Shown piece after piece: positions 1-8,544 of a DNA stretch of 64,000 bases (positions are counted from its first letter, which is position 1; the number at the start of each line of letters is the position of its first letter). The position numbers were made by a program, and so were the translations under genes. The stretch covers positions 124,001 to 188,000 of the forward strand of contig NZ_BBYM01000017.1 of the NCBI RefSeq assembly GCF_001570405.1, given 5' to 3'. The notes beneath the pieces are model-generated. The model did no database searches, was not told where the DNA came from, and saw only the letters and a list, made by a program, of their open reading frames with translations. Origin of the DNA: Microtetraspora niveoalba (GTDB lineage Bacteria; Actinomycetota; Actinomycetes; Streptosporangiales; Streptosporangiaceae).

Positions 1-2
1 GC

Positions 3-299
3 TACACCGGAAAGGACCGGTACGTTCCCACTCTCACGCAGCCGTCGTGCCCCTTCGGAGGCATGTCCCTCACGGTTCTCGGAGACAAGGCCACCTCGAG
101 AGGGCTGCGGCAGGTCGGACGCGGGCACGCGGCCGCGTACACCGCCTGGCCCGGTTACTGCGAGGCGCAGGGAAGTTCGGGGCGGAAGGTGCATTTCACG
201 CAGCGGGAGTGGTTCCTGCCGACCTCGAAGATCCTGGTGGTGGACCTGTGGGACCACAAGGGCCTGTCCGGCGTACTCAAGAACGCCACCTGGAGCTGA
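3..299 (+). CDS. C-terminal end of an unidentified protein (5' end outside window)
   Basis: An open frame enters from the left edge and stops with TGA at 297-299. About 98 codons are visible, with typical high-GC third positions. The sequence is rich in Gly, Tyr and Trp and ends in KNATWS. It contains two cysteines and aromatic residues (AWPGYCEAQG, REWFLP), as in small secreted or extracellular domains, but I recognise no family. The internal ATG at 63 is not taken as the start because coding character continues upstream to the edge. It converges on the carboxypeptidase gene, with a strong hairpin between them. Confidence 0.55.
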   Translation, partial: YTGKDRYVPTLTQPSCPFGGMSLTVLGDKATSRGLRQVGRGHAAAYTAWPGYCEAQGSSGRKVHFTQREWFLPTSKILVVDLWDHKGLSGVLKNATWS

Positions 300-308
300 T
301 CGGGCACA

Positions 309-340
309 CCCCGGGACGGCCGGTGAGGGGCGTCCCGGGG
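309..340. terminator. Bidirectional hairpin between convergent genes
   Basis: A perfect 10-bp stem (CCCCGGGACG, 309-318, with CGTCCCGGGG, 331-340) has a 12-nt loop. It lies just after the + strand stop (299) and before the end of the - strand carboxypeptidase (364). It has no T-run, which is usual for high-GC actinobacterial terminators. Confidence 0.6.
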
Positions 341-363
341 GGTGACCGGTCGATGGGGCGGGG

Positions 364-2811
364 TCAGCGGCCGTCGCCGGCCACGACCCTGGCCTTGTTG
401 TAGTTCTTGCCGTTGCCGTCGGGCTTGTAGTTCTTCTCGTTGTTGCCGGCGATGTCCACGGCGAACCAGTGCACCTCGGTGGTCGCGCCGACGCTGATCT
501 GCTGCGCTCCCTCACGCATCCCCGCCGCGGTCAGCTTGGGGGAGGAGAGGGTCGGCCGGCTGCCGTCCAGCGTGTAGTACACGTTGGCCGGCTCGTCCAC
601 CGTGAACGTGAACGAGGTGGAGCCGGCGGTCCGCCCCGTGACCTTCAGCTCGGACCTGGGCGCCTGCCGGTCGTCCGCGTACGCCCGGGCGACCTCCAGG
701 ATGGCGATCTGCCCGGAGGAGAACTCCATCGCCTCCTCGTGCCCCTCGCTGAACGGCGGCTGGAAGCCGACCGCCTGGAACCGCTTGGTCTCGGCGTTGT
801 ACACGTCCGCGCCGACCTCGAAGTCCCAGCCGATGATGCCCCGGTTGTACCAGTGCTCGTCGGCGCTGTTCCCGGCCGCCGAGTAGAGCACGTCGGGGAC
901 CGGGCCGGTGCGGCCGGGCCAGATCGCCGTGCCGCGCCAGGTCTGCACGGCCGAGAGGATGTGGCTGGACGCGCTCCAGAAGAAGCTCTCCGTGCCGTAG
1001 TCCACGCGCGGCAGCAGCTCGCGCCCGGCCGCCTTGTACGCCCCCGGAGGCCACATGAAGTAGCCGCCGTACGAGTGCGTGTTCATCGCGAACTTGATGT
1101 TCGGGAACCGCTGAGTCAGCCACACCTCGTTCTTCGCCTCGGGCTCGGACAGCTCGTCCGGACCGGCGAAGGTGTCGCTGGTGCAGCTCGTCGAGGCCCC
1201 GCTGTACCCGTCGAAGACGGACCCGACGGAGAAGTTGCGGTTCAGGTCGACGCCCCACGAGTTGCGGGCCGCCGGATCGCCGAAGTTGGCCGCGCAGTGG
1301 TTCGTCATGTTCCTGCGCTGCATGTTGTAGTCGTAGAAGGAGTAGTGCGCCCCGTCGGGGTTCACCGTCGGCAGGATGAAGATGTCGAGGTCGTCGACCA
1401 GCTTCCTGGTCGCCGCGTCCCCGGCGTAGTTGCGCAGCAGCCGCTCCGCCGTCTCCACGCAGGTCAGCGGGGTCACCCACTCGCGCGCGTGCTCCTGGCA
1501 GTAGAGGAACACGCCGGTCTTCGACCCGTCCCGCCGCTTGCCGACGCGCAGCGCCTTCATCTGGAACGGCTCCCGCGAGACGGAGGCGGGCGCCTTCAGG
1601 TTGTCGGTCAGCCTCGTCGCCGGCGCGGCGGCCACCAGGCCGGCCCCCGCGTTGCCCCGGTAGGTCGCGGCGGTCACCAGCGCGGAGGCGGCGGCGTCGC
1701 CGTTGATCGCGTCCACGACCTGCCTGGCGGTGCTGGCCGCCGCTCCGGAGGCGTCCGTGGCCAGCGAGACCGCGATGGCCTTGCCCGTGACGGAGACGCC
1801 GAGCGGCGAGGAGGTGGCATCGGGCTTCGTCACCGCCACGCTGACGTCGTTGCCGCCCTCGTGCCCGTACGCCTTGGAGCTGACGTACAGCGTGCTCGCC
1901 GCGGCGGTGCCGAACTGCGCCTGCGCCGCCCGCCGGTAGCCGTTCGTCTTGTACGGCAGGTCCACGATCTCGGCGATCTTCGGGAACTCGCGGGCCAGCG
2001 AGGTGATCCGGTCGGTGACCTCGGTCGGGTCCATGTAGCGGTCGACGAAGTCGGCGACGTAGTGACTGCTCGGCGGTTTGCGCCGCTCGCCCAGCCACTT
2101 GGTCACCGGCACGGTGACGGAGCCGCCGCGGTTGCTGGTGACCGTGACCGTCGTCGGCGCCTGCGCGATCGACAGCGGCGTGTTGAACCGGTGGTACATG
2201 TACTGCCCGGCGTCGGTGAAGCGCGACATCGTCGCGGTGCCGCCGGAGTCGGGCGCGGTGCCGCGGCCGCTGTCCCAGGCGACGGTGAGCACGGTCTCGG
2301 CGTCGGTGGCGCTCGACTTCACCTCGACGGACAGGAACCGCTGGTCGTCCTGACTGGTGAACCACTCGGCGCGCAGCGGGGTCAGCGTGTCGGCCTCGGA
2401 GGTCGCCTCGGCCGCCGACTTCAGCGCCCGCGACCGCTCGGCCTGGTTCACGGCGTTGTCGGTCTGGTCGGATATCACGCCCTGGACGTCGAAGCCCTCG
2501 TCGCGGAGGCGCCGCGCCTCGTCGGGGCTGAGCACCGCGTGGACCTCGATGCCGTTGTCGAGGGGCTTCTTGTACTCGGCGAGGTCGACGCCCATCGAGT
2601 TCAGCCGGTCCACGGCCGCCTCGTCGGGGACGACGATCCGCATCAGGGCGACGCCGTTCTGTTCGGTGGTGGACTGCCGGTCGGGGACGACCTCGGCGGG
2701 TGCGGGGGAGGGGTCGGCGAGCGCCGGGAGCGCGCTCAGGGTGAGTGCCAGGGGCAGGGCGAGCGTGACCGCGACGCGGCGCGCCCTCCTACGGTCCAGA
2801 GGACTCCTCAT
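364..2811 (-). CDS. Secreted M14-family zinc carboxypeptidase
   Basis: The start at ATG 2811 gives a classical signal peptide (MRSPLDRRRARR, hydrophobic core, ALPALA); the longer frame to 2871 adds an unlikely leader. The protein is 815 aa. After the signal peptide come a propeptide-like region (about 35-250), the M14 catalytic domain (about 250-700) and a C-terminal beta-sandwich-like region. Zinc and catalytic residues can be read directly: H441 and E444 in HAREW, H579 in NTHSYGG, E665 in GWDFEVG, and the substrate-binding Arg in DLNRNF. About 100 residues rich in Ala, Val and Ser (about 300-400) interrupt the catalytic domain and resemble bacterial adhesin repeats. It probably trims C-terminal residues from extracellular peptides. 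Family call is firm; substrate is unknown. Confidence 0.93.
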   Translation of the reverse strand: MRSPLDRRRARRVAVTLALPLALTLSALPALADPSPAPAEVVPDRQSTTEQNGVALMRIVVPDEAAVDRLNSMGVDLAEYKKPLDNGIEVHAVLSPDEARRLRDEGFDVQGVISDQTDNAVNQAERSRALKSAAEATSEADTLTPLRAEWFTSQDDQRFLSVEVKSSATDAETVLTVAWDSGRGTAPDSGGTATMSRFTDAGQYMYHRFNTPLSIAQAPTTVTVTSNRGGSVTVPVTKWLGERRKPPSSHYVADFVDRYMDPTEVTDRITSLAREFPKIAEIVDLPYKTNGYRRAAQAQFGTAAASTLYVSSKAYGHEGGNDVSVAVTKPDATSSPLGVSVTGKAIAVSLATDASGAAASTARQVVDAINGDAAASALVTAATYRGNAGAGLVAAAPATRLTDNLKAPASVSREPFQMKALRVGKRRDGSKTGVFLYCQEHAREWVTPLTCVETAERLLRNYAGDAATRKLVDDLDIFILPTVNPDGAHYSFYDYNMQRRNMTNHCAANFGDPAARNSWGVDLNRNFSVGSVFDGYSGASTSCTSDTFAGPDELSEPEAKNEVWLTQRFPNIKFAMNTHSYGGYFMWPPGAYKAAGRELLPRVDYGTESFFWSASSHILSAVQTWRGTAIWPGRTGPVPDVLYSAAGNSADEHWYNRGIIGWDFEVGADVYNAETKRFQAVGFQPPFSEGHEEAMEFSSGQIAILEVARAYADDRQAPRSELKVTGRTAGSTSFTFTVDEPANVYYTLDGSRPTLSSPKLTAAGMREGAQQISVGATTEVHWFAVDIAGNNEKNYKPDGNGKNYNKARVVAGDGR

Positions 2812-2885
2812 GCAGAGACTCCTTCTCCGGTGTGTCCCGTCCGGGTAGGGGGTCAGCCCGGCGGGGGGCACACGCGAGTGGAAGA

Positions 2886-2914
2886 AGTCTTGATCGACAC
2901 TACTTCGCCGTCAA
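2886..2914 (-). promoter_or_regulatory. Candidate promoter for the carboxypeptidase gene
   Basis: On the - strand TTGACG (2914-2909) and AAGACT (2891-2886) are separated by 17 nt, about 75 nt upstream of the ATG at 2811. The -35 element is good and the -10 element weak. The 294-bp divergent intergenic region (2812-3105) is clearly AT-richer than its surroundings. Confidence 0.3.
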
Positions 2915-3105
2915 TACACCGATTCGCCGGGTTTGATCGCTTTTCCTGTTAAAAGCTGATGTTGAAGGATTTTCGGTGATATATCGCCCTGGTCGGTGGA
3001 GATTCGGATGTGCCGCGTTCCGGCCCGCTAGGCTTGCCCCTCCCGCCGGAACGGTGATCCGGGGCGTCGCGAGATCGGGGGCACCCCGGAGAGGATGGAC
3101 GAACG

Positions 3106-3900
3106 ATGGCCGTCGAGCGTCAGGCGACCATGCGCGGACTGCGCCTCGCGTACATCGACTTCGGCGGGCCGGGGGTGCCGGTGCTGGCGCTGCACGGCCA
3201 CTTCGGACGGGCCCGGATGTTCGCGCCGCTGGCCGCCGCCCTCGCCCCCGGCCACCGCGTGATCGCCCTGGAGCAGCGCGGCCACGGCCACAGCGGGCGG
3301 GACGGCGACTTCACTCCCGACGCCTATGTCGCCGACGCCGCCGAGTTCCTGCGCGGGCTCGGCCTCGGCCCGGCGATCGTGCTCGGCCACTCCATGGGCG
3401 GCGTGGTCGCGTACCGGCTGGCCGCCCGGCACCCGGACCTGGTCCGCGCGCTCGTCGTCGAGGAGGGAGGCGCGCTCAACCGGCAGCCGGACGTTCCGCA
3501 CCCGGTCCTGGACGTGACCGGCTGGCCCCGGCGCGCCGCCACCCTCGCCGAGCTGCGCCGCGAGGTCGAGGCGCGGGGCATCCCCGACGCGGGCTACTTC
3601 CTGGAGAGCGCGGCCGAGCACCCCGACGGCTGGGGCTTCCTCTTCGACCCCGCCGACATGATGGATTCCCAGCGTGCGCTGATCGGCGACTGGTGGCCCG
3701 ACTGGCTCGCCTCCACCTGCCCCGCCCTGCTCGTCCACGGCCGGGACAGCTTCGTCCTGCCCACCGCGATGGCCGTCGAGATGGCGGAGCGCCGCCCCGG
3801 CACCGTGCTGCGTGAGTTCCCCGGCTGCGGCCACTGGGTCCACGACGACGACCCCGCCGGGTTCGCCGACGCCGTCCGGGAGTTCCTCGCCGCCGTGTGA
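3106..3900 (+). CDS. Alpha/beta hydrolase
   Basis: This is a 264-aa single-domain cytosolic alpha/beta-hydrolase with no signal peptide. The nucleophile elbow is GHSMG (S96), the acid is D214 in HGRDS and the base is H243 in CGHWVH; HGH near residue 30 supplies the oxyanion-hole region. Length and motifs match the esterase / epoxide-hydrolase-like family. GGATGGACGA precedes the ATG. It is divergent from the carboxypeptidase and has no evident operon partner. The substrate cannot be deduced. Confidence 0.9.
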   Translation: MAVERQATMRGLRLAYIDFGGPGVPVLALHGHFGRARMFAPLAAALAPGHRVIALEQRGHGHSGRDGDFTPDAYVADAAEFLRGLGLGPAIVLGHSMGGVVAYRLAARHPDLVRALVVEEGGALNRQPDVPHPVLDVTGWPRRAATLAELRREVEARGIPDAGYFLESAAEHPDGWGFLFDPADMMDSQRALIGDWWPDWLASTCPALLVHGRDSFVLPTAMAVEMAERRPGTVLREFPGCGHWVHDDDPAGFADAVREFLAAV

Positions 3901-4055
3901 CGGCGGCCACGGGCCGGTTCGCCGGTGGGAACGCGGGGCCCGGCGGGCGCGGTGACCCGGAGCGTCGCGAGCGGGCCGGCGGGTGGCGGAATTGGTATGG
4001 TCGGCCGGTTCAGATCGGCCCGCCGCCGATCCCGCTACTCATGGGGACGGATTAA

Positions 4056-4388
4056 ATGATCTTCATTACCGCGAAGTTCCGCGTTCTGCCGGAGCACGCC
4101 GACCGGTGGCCCGAGATCACCGGAGACTTCACCCGGGCCACCCGCGAGGAGCCGGGCTGCCTGTGGTTCGACTGGTCGCGCAGCCTTGAGGATCCGAACG
4201 AGTACGTCCTCGTCGAGGCGTTCCGCGACGACGCCGCCGGGGCGGCGCACGTGCAGTCGGAACACTTCAGGGAGGCCCAGCGGACCCTGCCGCCGCACCT
4301 CGCCGAGACGCCCCGGATCGTCAACACGACCGTCCCGCAGGACGACTGGTCCCTCCTCGGCGAGATGGCCGTCCCCGAGCGCGGCTGA
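4056..4388 (+). CDS. Antibiotic biosynthesis monooxygenase (ABM) domain protein
   Basis: A 110-aa protein covering one dimeric alpha/beta-barrel ABM domain. Typical elements are IFITAKFRVLPEHADRW at the N-terminus, EEPGCLWFDWSR in the middle and YVLVEAFRDDAAGAAHVQS. Relatives (YgiN type) are small cofactor-free quinol monooxygenases or heme-binding proteins; which applies here cannot be told. GGGGACGG lies upstream of the ATG. The AhpD-like gene follows 145 bp later on the same strand, which could make a small oxidative-stress unit. Confidence 0.82.
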   Translation: MIFITAKFRVLPEHADRWPEITGDFTRATREEPGCLWFDWSRSLEDPNEYVLVEAFRDDAAGAAHVQSEHFREAQRTLPPHLAETPRIVNTTVPQDDWSLLGEMAVPERG

Positions 4389-4532
4389 GACCCCGGCTCG
4401 GCACGGCCGGCCGGGCGTGAGACAGGGGCGCCAGGCGAATTTGCCAAAACTTCCGGGAAAACCGTCACATCGGTGAGTGCTGTCTCGTCTCCCTGGCGAG
4501 AACCCGAAAGAGACGGAGAAAGGTGGGGCAGG

Positions 4533-4976
4533 ATGTCACGCTTGGAGAACATCGCCCAGCTTGTGCCCGAGGTGTACAAGGCGTTCCTGCAGGCGGAGCA
4601 GGCGGTTCAGAAGGGCCCGCTGTCCGCCACGGTCCGCGAGCTGGTCAAGATCCGCGCCTCGCAGATCAACGGCTGCCTCTTCTGCATCGACATGCACATT
4701 CACGAGGCGCTGCGGAACGGCGAGACGCCCGATCGGATCTACCAGGTGTCCGCCTGGCGCGAGTCGGAGCTGTACACCGACGCCGAGCGGGCCGCGCTGG
4801 ACTACGCCGAGGCCGCCACGAAGCAGCCCGACAGCGTGTCCGACGAGGTCTGGAACGCGGTGACCGCCGAGTTCAAGCCGGAGGAGGCCGCCTACCTCGT
4901 CGCCCAGGTGGCGCAGATCAACCTGTGGAACCGCATCGCGGCGCCCATGCACACGCGGCCGCCGAAGCGGGGCTGA
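4533..4976 (+). CDS. Carboxymuconolactone decarboxylase / AhpD-like alkylhydroperoxidase
   Basis: The start at ATG 4533 follows GAGAAAGGTGGGG; the frame is open to a GTG at 4473, but residues there look non-coding. The 147-aa protein carries the AhpD redox signature CLFCIDMH (C48-x2-C51-x3-H55) in the helical CMD fold. Such proteins reduce peroxides through the Cys pair and a proton-relay His, usually as trimers. A strong hairpin repeat begins three bases after the stop. Confidence 0.9.
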   Translation: MSRLENIAQLVPEVYKAFLQAEQAVQKGPLSATVRELVKIRASQINGCLFCIDMHIHEALRNGETPDRIYQVSAWRESELYTDAERAALDYAEAATKQPDSVSDEVWNAVTAEFKPEEAAYLVAQVAQINLWNRIAAPMHTRPPKRG

Positions 4977-4978
4977 CG

Positions 4979-5063
4979 GGCCGCCGTTCCATTCACGGCG
5001 GGGACGCGGGCGGGCCCGGATCTCGTGGAGAGATCCGGGCCCGCCCTGGTGGGGCCGCCGTCG
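4979..5063. repeat. 85-bp hairpin repeat, copy A (left of vapBC)
   Basis: About 94% identical to 5825-5908 (one indel, a few substitutions). It contains a 16-bp stem (GGCGGGCCCGGATCT and its complement around a 7-nt loop) and ends in a second conserved GGTGGGGCCGCCGTCG block. It begins three bases after the AhpD-like stop and could act as a terminator. Confidence 0.75.
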
Positions 5064-5148
5064 CTCGCGGGTCGGGCCCGCGGTGAGGCCGCCTCGTCCC
5101 TTCGCCGCTCGGCCGGACGGGCGTCCGGGATGCCGCTTTCACGCAGAA

Positions 5149-5166
5149 CTGCATGCATCCTGCATG
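5149..5166 (+). promoter_or_regulatory. Candidate VapB operator
   Basis: CTGCATG occurs twice (5149-5155 and 5160-5166), 11 bp apart, one helical turn, ending 13 bp before the antitoxin ATG. TGCATG is itself self-complementary. Tandem short palindromes spaced by one turn suit a ribbon-helix-helix dimer array, so this is the probable autoregulatory site. Confidence 0.45.
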
Positions 5167-5179
5167 TTACGTTGGTGGC

Positions 5180-5404
5180 ATGGGCACCATTCAGGTTCGA
5201 GACGTCCCCGACGAGACCGAGCGGACGCTCAAGGCAAGGGCTGAGCGCGACGGCAAGTCCCTCGCCGCGTACGTACGCGACCTGCTGAACGAAGAGGCGG
5301 CCAGTCCGACGCTGGACGAGGTGATGGCCAGGATCGAGACCGATGAGCCCGTTCCGTACGATCCCGACTTCGTGCGCGAGACCCTGCGCGAGGGGCGCAG
5401 GTGA
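5180..5404 (+). CDS. vapB: Antitoxin, FitA/VapB-type ribbon-helix-helix
   Basis: A 74-aa protein starting at ATG 5180 (the frame extends to 5153 through the operator-like repeats). The N-terminal residues TIQVRDVPDETERTLKARA are a typical RHH DNA-binding strand-helix, followed by KSLAAYVRDLLNEEA. The acidic C-terminus (DEPVPYDPDFVRETL) would bind the toxin. The stop overlaps the toxin GTG (GTGA, 4 bp), implying translational coupling. It should repress its own promoter together with the toxin. Confidence 0.88.
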   Translation: MGTIQVRDVPDETERTLKARAERDGKSLAAYVRDLLNEEAASPTLDEVMARIETDEPVPYDPDFVRETLREGRR

Positions 5405-5814
5405 GCCTGGTCGTCGACGCCTCGATCGTTTTTCGCCTGCTGGCGAACGTCAAGGGCGACCACCTTCTCCGCCGGCGGTTCGCCCGCAAGGTGCACGCGC
5501 CCGCGTTGATCGATGTCGAGATCGCCTCGGTCGTGCGCGGGCATGTGATCACCAGCAAGCCCGAGGTCCGCATCTCCGAGGAGCGGGCCCAGATCATGCT
5601 GCGGCGCTATGCCGAACTCAGGATCGTCCGGCACCCGATGGCGCCGCTGCAGTCGCGCGTGCTGCAGCTCAGGAACAACCTCACCGCGTACGACGGCATG
5701 TACGTCGCGCTGGCCGAGCTGCTGGGTGTGCCGTTGCTGACCGATGACGCCAAGTTCGCCGGGTCCACGGGCCATCGAGCGGAGATCCACCGCTACCCGC
5801 CGCCGTCGGCCTGA
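5401..5814 (+). CDS. vapC: PIN-domain ribonuclease toxin VapC
   Basis: A 137-aa PIN domain with the expected acidic metal site: D6 (VVDASI), E40 (LIDVEIAS), D98 (YDGMYVALAE) and D115/D116 (LLTDDAKF). Start GTG 5401 overlaps the antitoxin stop. VapC toxins cleave specific RNAs, often tRNA; the target here is unknown. All catalytic residues are present, so the module is probably active. The pair sits between two copies of one hairpin repeat. Confidence 0.92.
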   Translation: MSLVVDASIVFRLLANVKGDHLLRRRFARKVHAPALIDVEIASVVRGHVITSKPEVRISEERAQIMLRRYAELRIVRHPMAPLQSRVLQLRNNLTAYDGMYVALAELLGVPLLTDDAKFAGSTGHRAEIHRYPPPSA

Positions 5815-5824
5815 GAGCCGGTCC

Positions 5825-5908
5825 GGCCGCCGTTCCATTCACGCGGGGACGCGGGCGGGCCCGGATCTCGCGGTGAGATCCGGGCCCGTCCTGGTGGGGC
5901 CGCCGTCG
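5825..5908. repeat. 85-bp hairpin repeat, copy B (right of vapBC)
   Basis: Second copy of the element at 4979-5063, in the same orientation, starting 10 bp after the vapC stop. Its stem is GGGCCCGGATCTC around a short loop. The copies differ by one single-base indel and a few substitutions. Confidence 0.75.
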
Positions 5909-5955
5909 AGGCGGGGGCTCGCGAGGGTCGATCCTTCGCGGCGCGCGCTCGCCGG

Positions 5956-7581
5956 TCAGCCCATGTGCGGATAGCGGTGGTCGGTCGGCGGGACGAACGT
6001 CTCCTTGATCGTGCGGGAGTTCACCCAGCGGATCAGGTTGAAGATCGATCCGGCCTTGTCGTTGGTGCCCGAGGCGCGGGCGCCGCCGAAGGGCTGCTGG
6101 CCCACGACCGCGCCGGTCGGCTTGTCGTTGACGTAGAAGTTGCCCGCCGCGAACCGCAGCCGCTCGGACGCGGACGCGATCGCGTACCGGTCCTGCGCGA
6201 TGATCGACCCGGTCAGCGCGTACGGCGAGACGCTCTCCATCTGGTCGAGCACCGAGTCGAACGCCGCGTCCTCGTAGACGTGGACCGCGAGGATCGGGCC
6301 GAAGTACTCCTTCACGAAGATCTCGTCCGTGGGGTCGGAGCACTCCAGGACGGTCGGCTTCACGAAATAGCCGACCTCGTCGTCGTACGAGCCGGTGAGG
6401 ACGTCGATCGAGTCGACCGACCTGGCCCGGTCGATCGCGTCACGGTGCTTGGCGAAGGCCCGGCCGTCGATGACGGCGCCCATGAACGTGGACAGGTCGC
6501 CCGCCACGTCGCCGACCGTCAGGGATTCGGCGGTGGCGACGAAGTCGTCCCGCATCCGCGACCAGAGCGACCGCGGCACGTACGCGCGGGACGCGGCGGA
6601 GCACTTCTGCCCCTGGTACTCGAAGGCGCCCCGGATCAGCGCGGTGGACAGGACCTCCGGCGACGCCGACGGGTGGGCGAGGACGAAGTCCTTGCCGCCG
6701 GTCTCGCCGACGAGCCTCGGGTAGCCGCGGTAGCCCGTGATGTTCTCCCCGACCGTGCGCCAGAGGTGCTGGAAGGTGCCGGTCGAGCCGGTGAAGTGGA
6801 TCCCGGCCAGCTCCGGGTGGGTCAGCGCGACCTCGGAGACCGCCGAGCCGTTGCCGGTCACCATGTTGATGACGCCCGGGGGCAGCCCCGCCGCCTCCAG
6901 CAGCCGCATGGTGAAGTGCGCCGCGAACTGCTGCGTCGGCGACGGCTTCCACACCACGACATTGCCCATCAAAGCCGCAGAAGTCGGCAGATTTCCGGCG
7001 ATGGCGGTGAAGTTGAACGGCGTGATCGCCAGGACGAAGCCCTCCAGCGGCCGGTACTCCATCCGGTTCCACACACCCGGCGACGACACCGGCTGCTCGG
7101 CGAGGAGCTGCCGCGCGTACGCCACGTTGAACCGCAGGAAGTCGATCAGCTCGCAGGCGGCGTCGATCTCGGCCTGCTGCGCCGACTTCGACTGGCCCAG
7201 GATCGTGGCCGCGTTGAGCGTGGCCCGCCACGGGCCGGCCAGCAGGTCGGCGGCCTTCAGGAACACCGCGGCCCGCTCGTCGAACGACAGCGCCCGCCAG
7301 GCCGGAGCCGCCGCGAGCGCCGTGTCGATCGCCGCCCGCACGTCGGAGGCCGTCGCCTCGGACGTCCGTCCGAGCAGCGAGGCGTGGTTGTGCGGCTGCA
7401 CCACGTCGATGGGCGAGCCGCCGCCGAGCCGCCGCTCGCCGCCGATCGTCATCGTGAGCTCCAGCGGCGAACCGCTCAGCTCCTTGATCCGGTCCTCAAG
7501 GGAGGCCCGCTCGGCGCTGCCCGGCGCGTAGCCGTACGTCGGCTCGTTGGCCGGGACCGGAACATTGCTGATCGCGTCCAT
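5956..7581 (-). CDS. pruA: L-glutamate gamma-semialdehyde (1-pyrroline-5-carboxylate) dehydrogenase
   Basis: A 541-aa aldehyde dehydrogenase of the length typical for PruA. The catalytic Cys lies in QGQKCSAASR, and the general-base Glu in VGETGGKDF. ITPFNFTAIAGNLP and the C-terminal NDKPTGAVVGQQPFGGARASGTNDK are P5CDH hallmarks. It oxidises P5C/glutamate semialdehyde to glutamate with NAD+, the second step of proline breakdown. ATG 7581 overlaps the putA stop (TGATG); a GTG at 7584 is an alternative start. It is the second gene of a two-gene proline utilisation operon. Confidence 0.95.
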   Translation of the reverse strand: MDAISNVPVPANEPTYGYAPGSAERASLEDRIKELSGSPLELTMTIGGERRLGGGSPIDVVQPHNHASLLGRTSEATASDVRAAIDTALAAAPAWRALSFDERAAVFLKAADLLAGPWRATLNAATILGQSKSAQQAEIDAACELIDFLRFNVAYARQLLAEQPVSSPGVWNRMEYRPLEGFVLAITPFNFTAIAGNLPTSAALMGNVVVWKPSPTQQFAAHFTMRLLEAAGLPPGVINMVTGNGSAVSEVALTHPELAGIHFTGSTGTFQHLWRTVGENITGYRGYPRLVGETGGKDFVLAHPSASPEVLSTALIRGAFEYQGQKCSAASRAYVPRSLWSRMRDDFVATAESLTVGDVAGDLSTFMGAVIDGRAFAKHRDAIDRARSVDSIDVLTGSYDDEVGYFVKPTVLECSDPTDEIFVKEYFGPILAVHVYEDAAFDSVLDQMESVSPYALTGSIIAQDRYAIASASERLRFAAGNFYVNDKPTGAVVGQQPFGGARASGTNDKAGSIFNLIRWVNSRTIKETFVPPTDHRYPHMG

Positions 7582-8492
7582 CACTTACCCCTCAGAGACC
7601 GCAGGAAGAAGGCGACGTTGGCCGGGCGCTCCGCCAGGCGGCGCATGAAATACCCGTACCAGTCGTCGCCGTAGGGCACGTACACCCGGACGGTGGCACC
7701 GGCGCCCGCGAGCGCCTCCTGCTTGTCCGTCCGGATCCCGTAGAGCATCTGATACTCGTAGCTGTCCTGGCCCCGGCCGTACCGGTCGGCCAGCGTCTCG
7801 GTGATCGCGATGAGCCGGTCGTCGTGCGTGCCCACCATGGGATATCCCGTACCCGCCATCAGGATGCGCAGGCACCGCACGTACGCCCGGTCCACCTCGG
7901 CCTTGTTCTGGTGCGCGACCGACGCGGGCTCCCGGTAGGCGCCCTTCACCAGACGCACCCGCGAGCCGGACAGGTCGCGGCAGTCCTCCTCGCTCCGGAA
8001 GAGGTACGCCTGGATCGCCACCCCGGTGTCGGGGAAGTCCTCGCGCAGGGCGCGCAGGATCGAGAGCGTGGAGTCGACCGTCGTGTGGTCCTCCATGTCG
8101 AGCGTGACCGTGGTGCCGCAGTCGTTCGCGGCCGCGCAGATCCGCCGGGCGTGCTCCAGCGCCATCGCCTCGTCGAGCGCCTGCCCGACGGCGGACAGCT
8201 TCACCGACACCTCCGCGCGGCGGCCGAGGCCGAGCGGCGCGAGCGCGTCCAGCATGGTGACGTACGCCTTGGCCGTCAGCGCCGCCGCCTCCGCGTCGCG
8301 GATCTCCTCCCCGAGGTGATCGATCGTGACCGTCAGGCCGGCGTCGGTCAGCCGGCGTACGGCGGTGACCGCGTCGGCGGCGGACTCGCCCGCCACGAAG
8401 CGGTCGACGACACGGCGGGTGGGCGGCAGGCCGGAGACGGCGCGCCGCGCCAGCGGATTCCGCGAGGCCGCGAGAAGCAGGGAACCGAGCAT
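7581..8492 (-). CDS. putA: Proline dehydrogenase (monofunctional)
   Basis: A 303-aa FAD-dependent (beta-alpha)8 barrel of the PutA/PRODH family. Readable signatures are VKLSAVGQ, TLDMEDHTTVDSTL, RLVKGAYREP, GTHDDRLI and the C-terminal YEYQMLYGIR. It oxidises proline to 1-pyrroline-5-carboxylate, passing electrons to the membrane quinone pool. The one-base TGATG overlap couples it to pruA. The divergent PucR-type gene 65 bp away is the likely regulator. Confidence 0.94.
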   Translation of the reverse strand: MLGSLLLAASRNPLARRAVSGLPPTRRVVDRFVAGESAADAVTAVRRLTDAGLTVTIDHLGEEIRDAEAAALTAKAYVTMLDALAPLGLGRRAEVSVKLSAVGQALDEAMALEHARRICAAANDCGTTVTLDMEDHTTVDSTLSILRALREDFPDTGVAIQAYLFRSEEDCRDLSGSRVRLVKGAYREPASVAHQNKAEVDRAYVRCLRILMAGTGYPMVGTHDDRLIAITETLADRYGRGQDSYEYQMLYGIRTDKQEALAGAGATVRVYVPYGDDWYGYFMRRLAERPANVAFFLRSLRGK

Positions 8493-8544
8493 GGCTCAAG
8501 CGTAGATACGCAGATCAGAGCCGGTCCACGGACAGGCGTCACAG

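Noticed and set aside
469-2952. Long + strand open frame (827 codons) opposite the carboxypeptidase
   Set aside because: High-GC shadow of the M14 gene; Arg/Gly/Val-rich with no domain.
5965-7674. Long + strand open frame opposite pruA
   Set aside because: Antisense to a clear P5C dehydrogenase; composition is typical of shadow frames.
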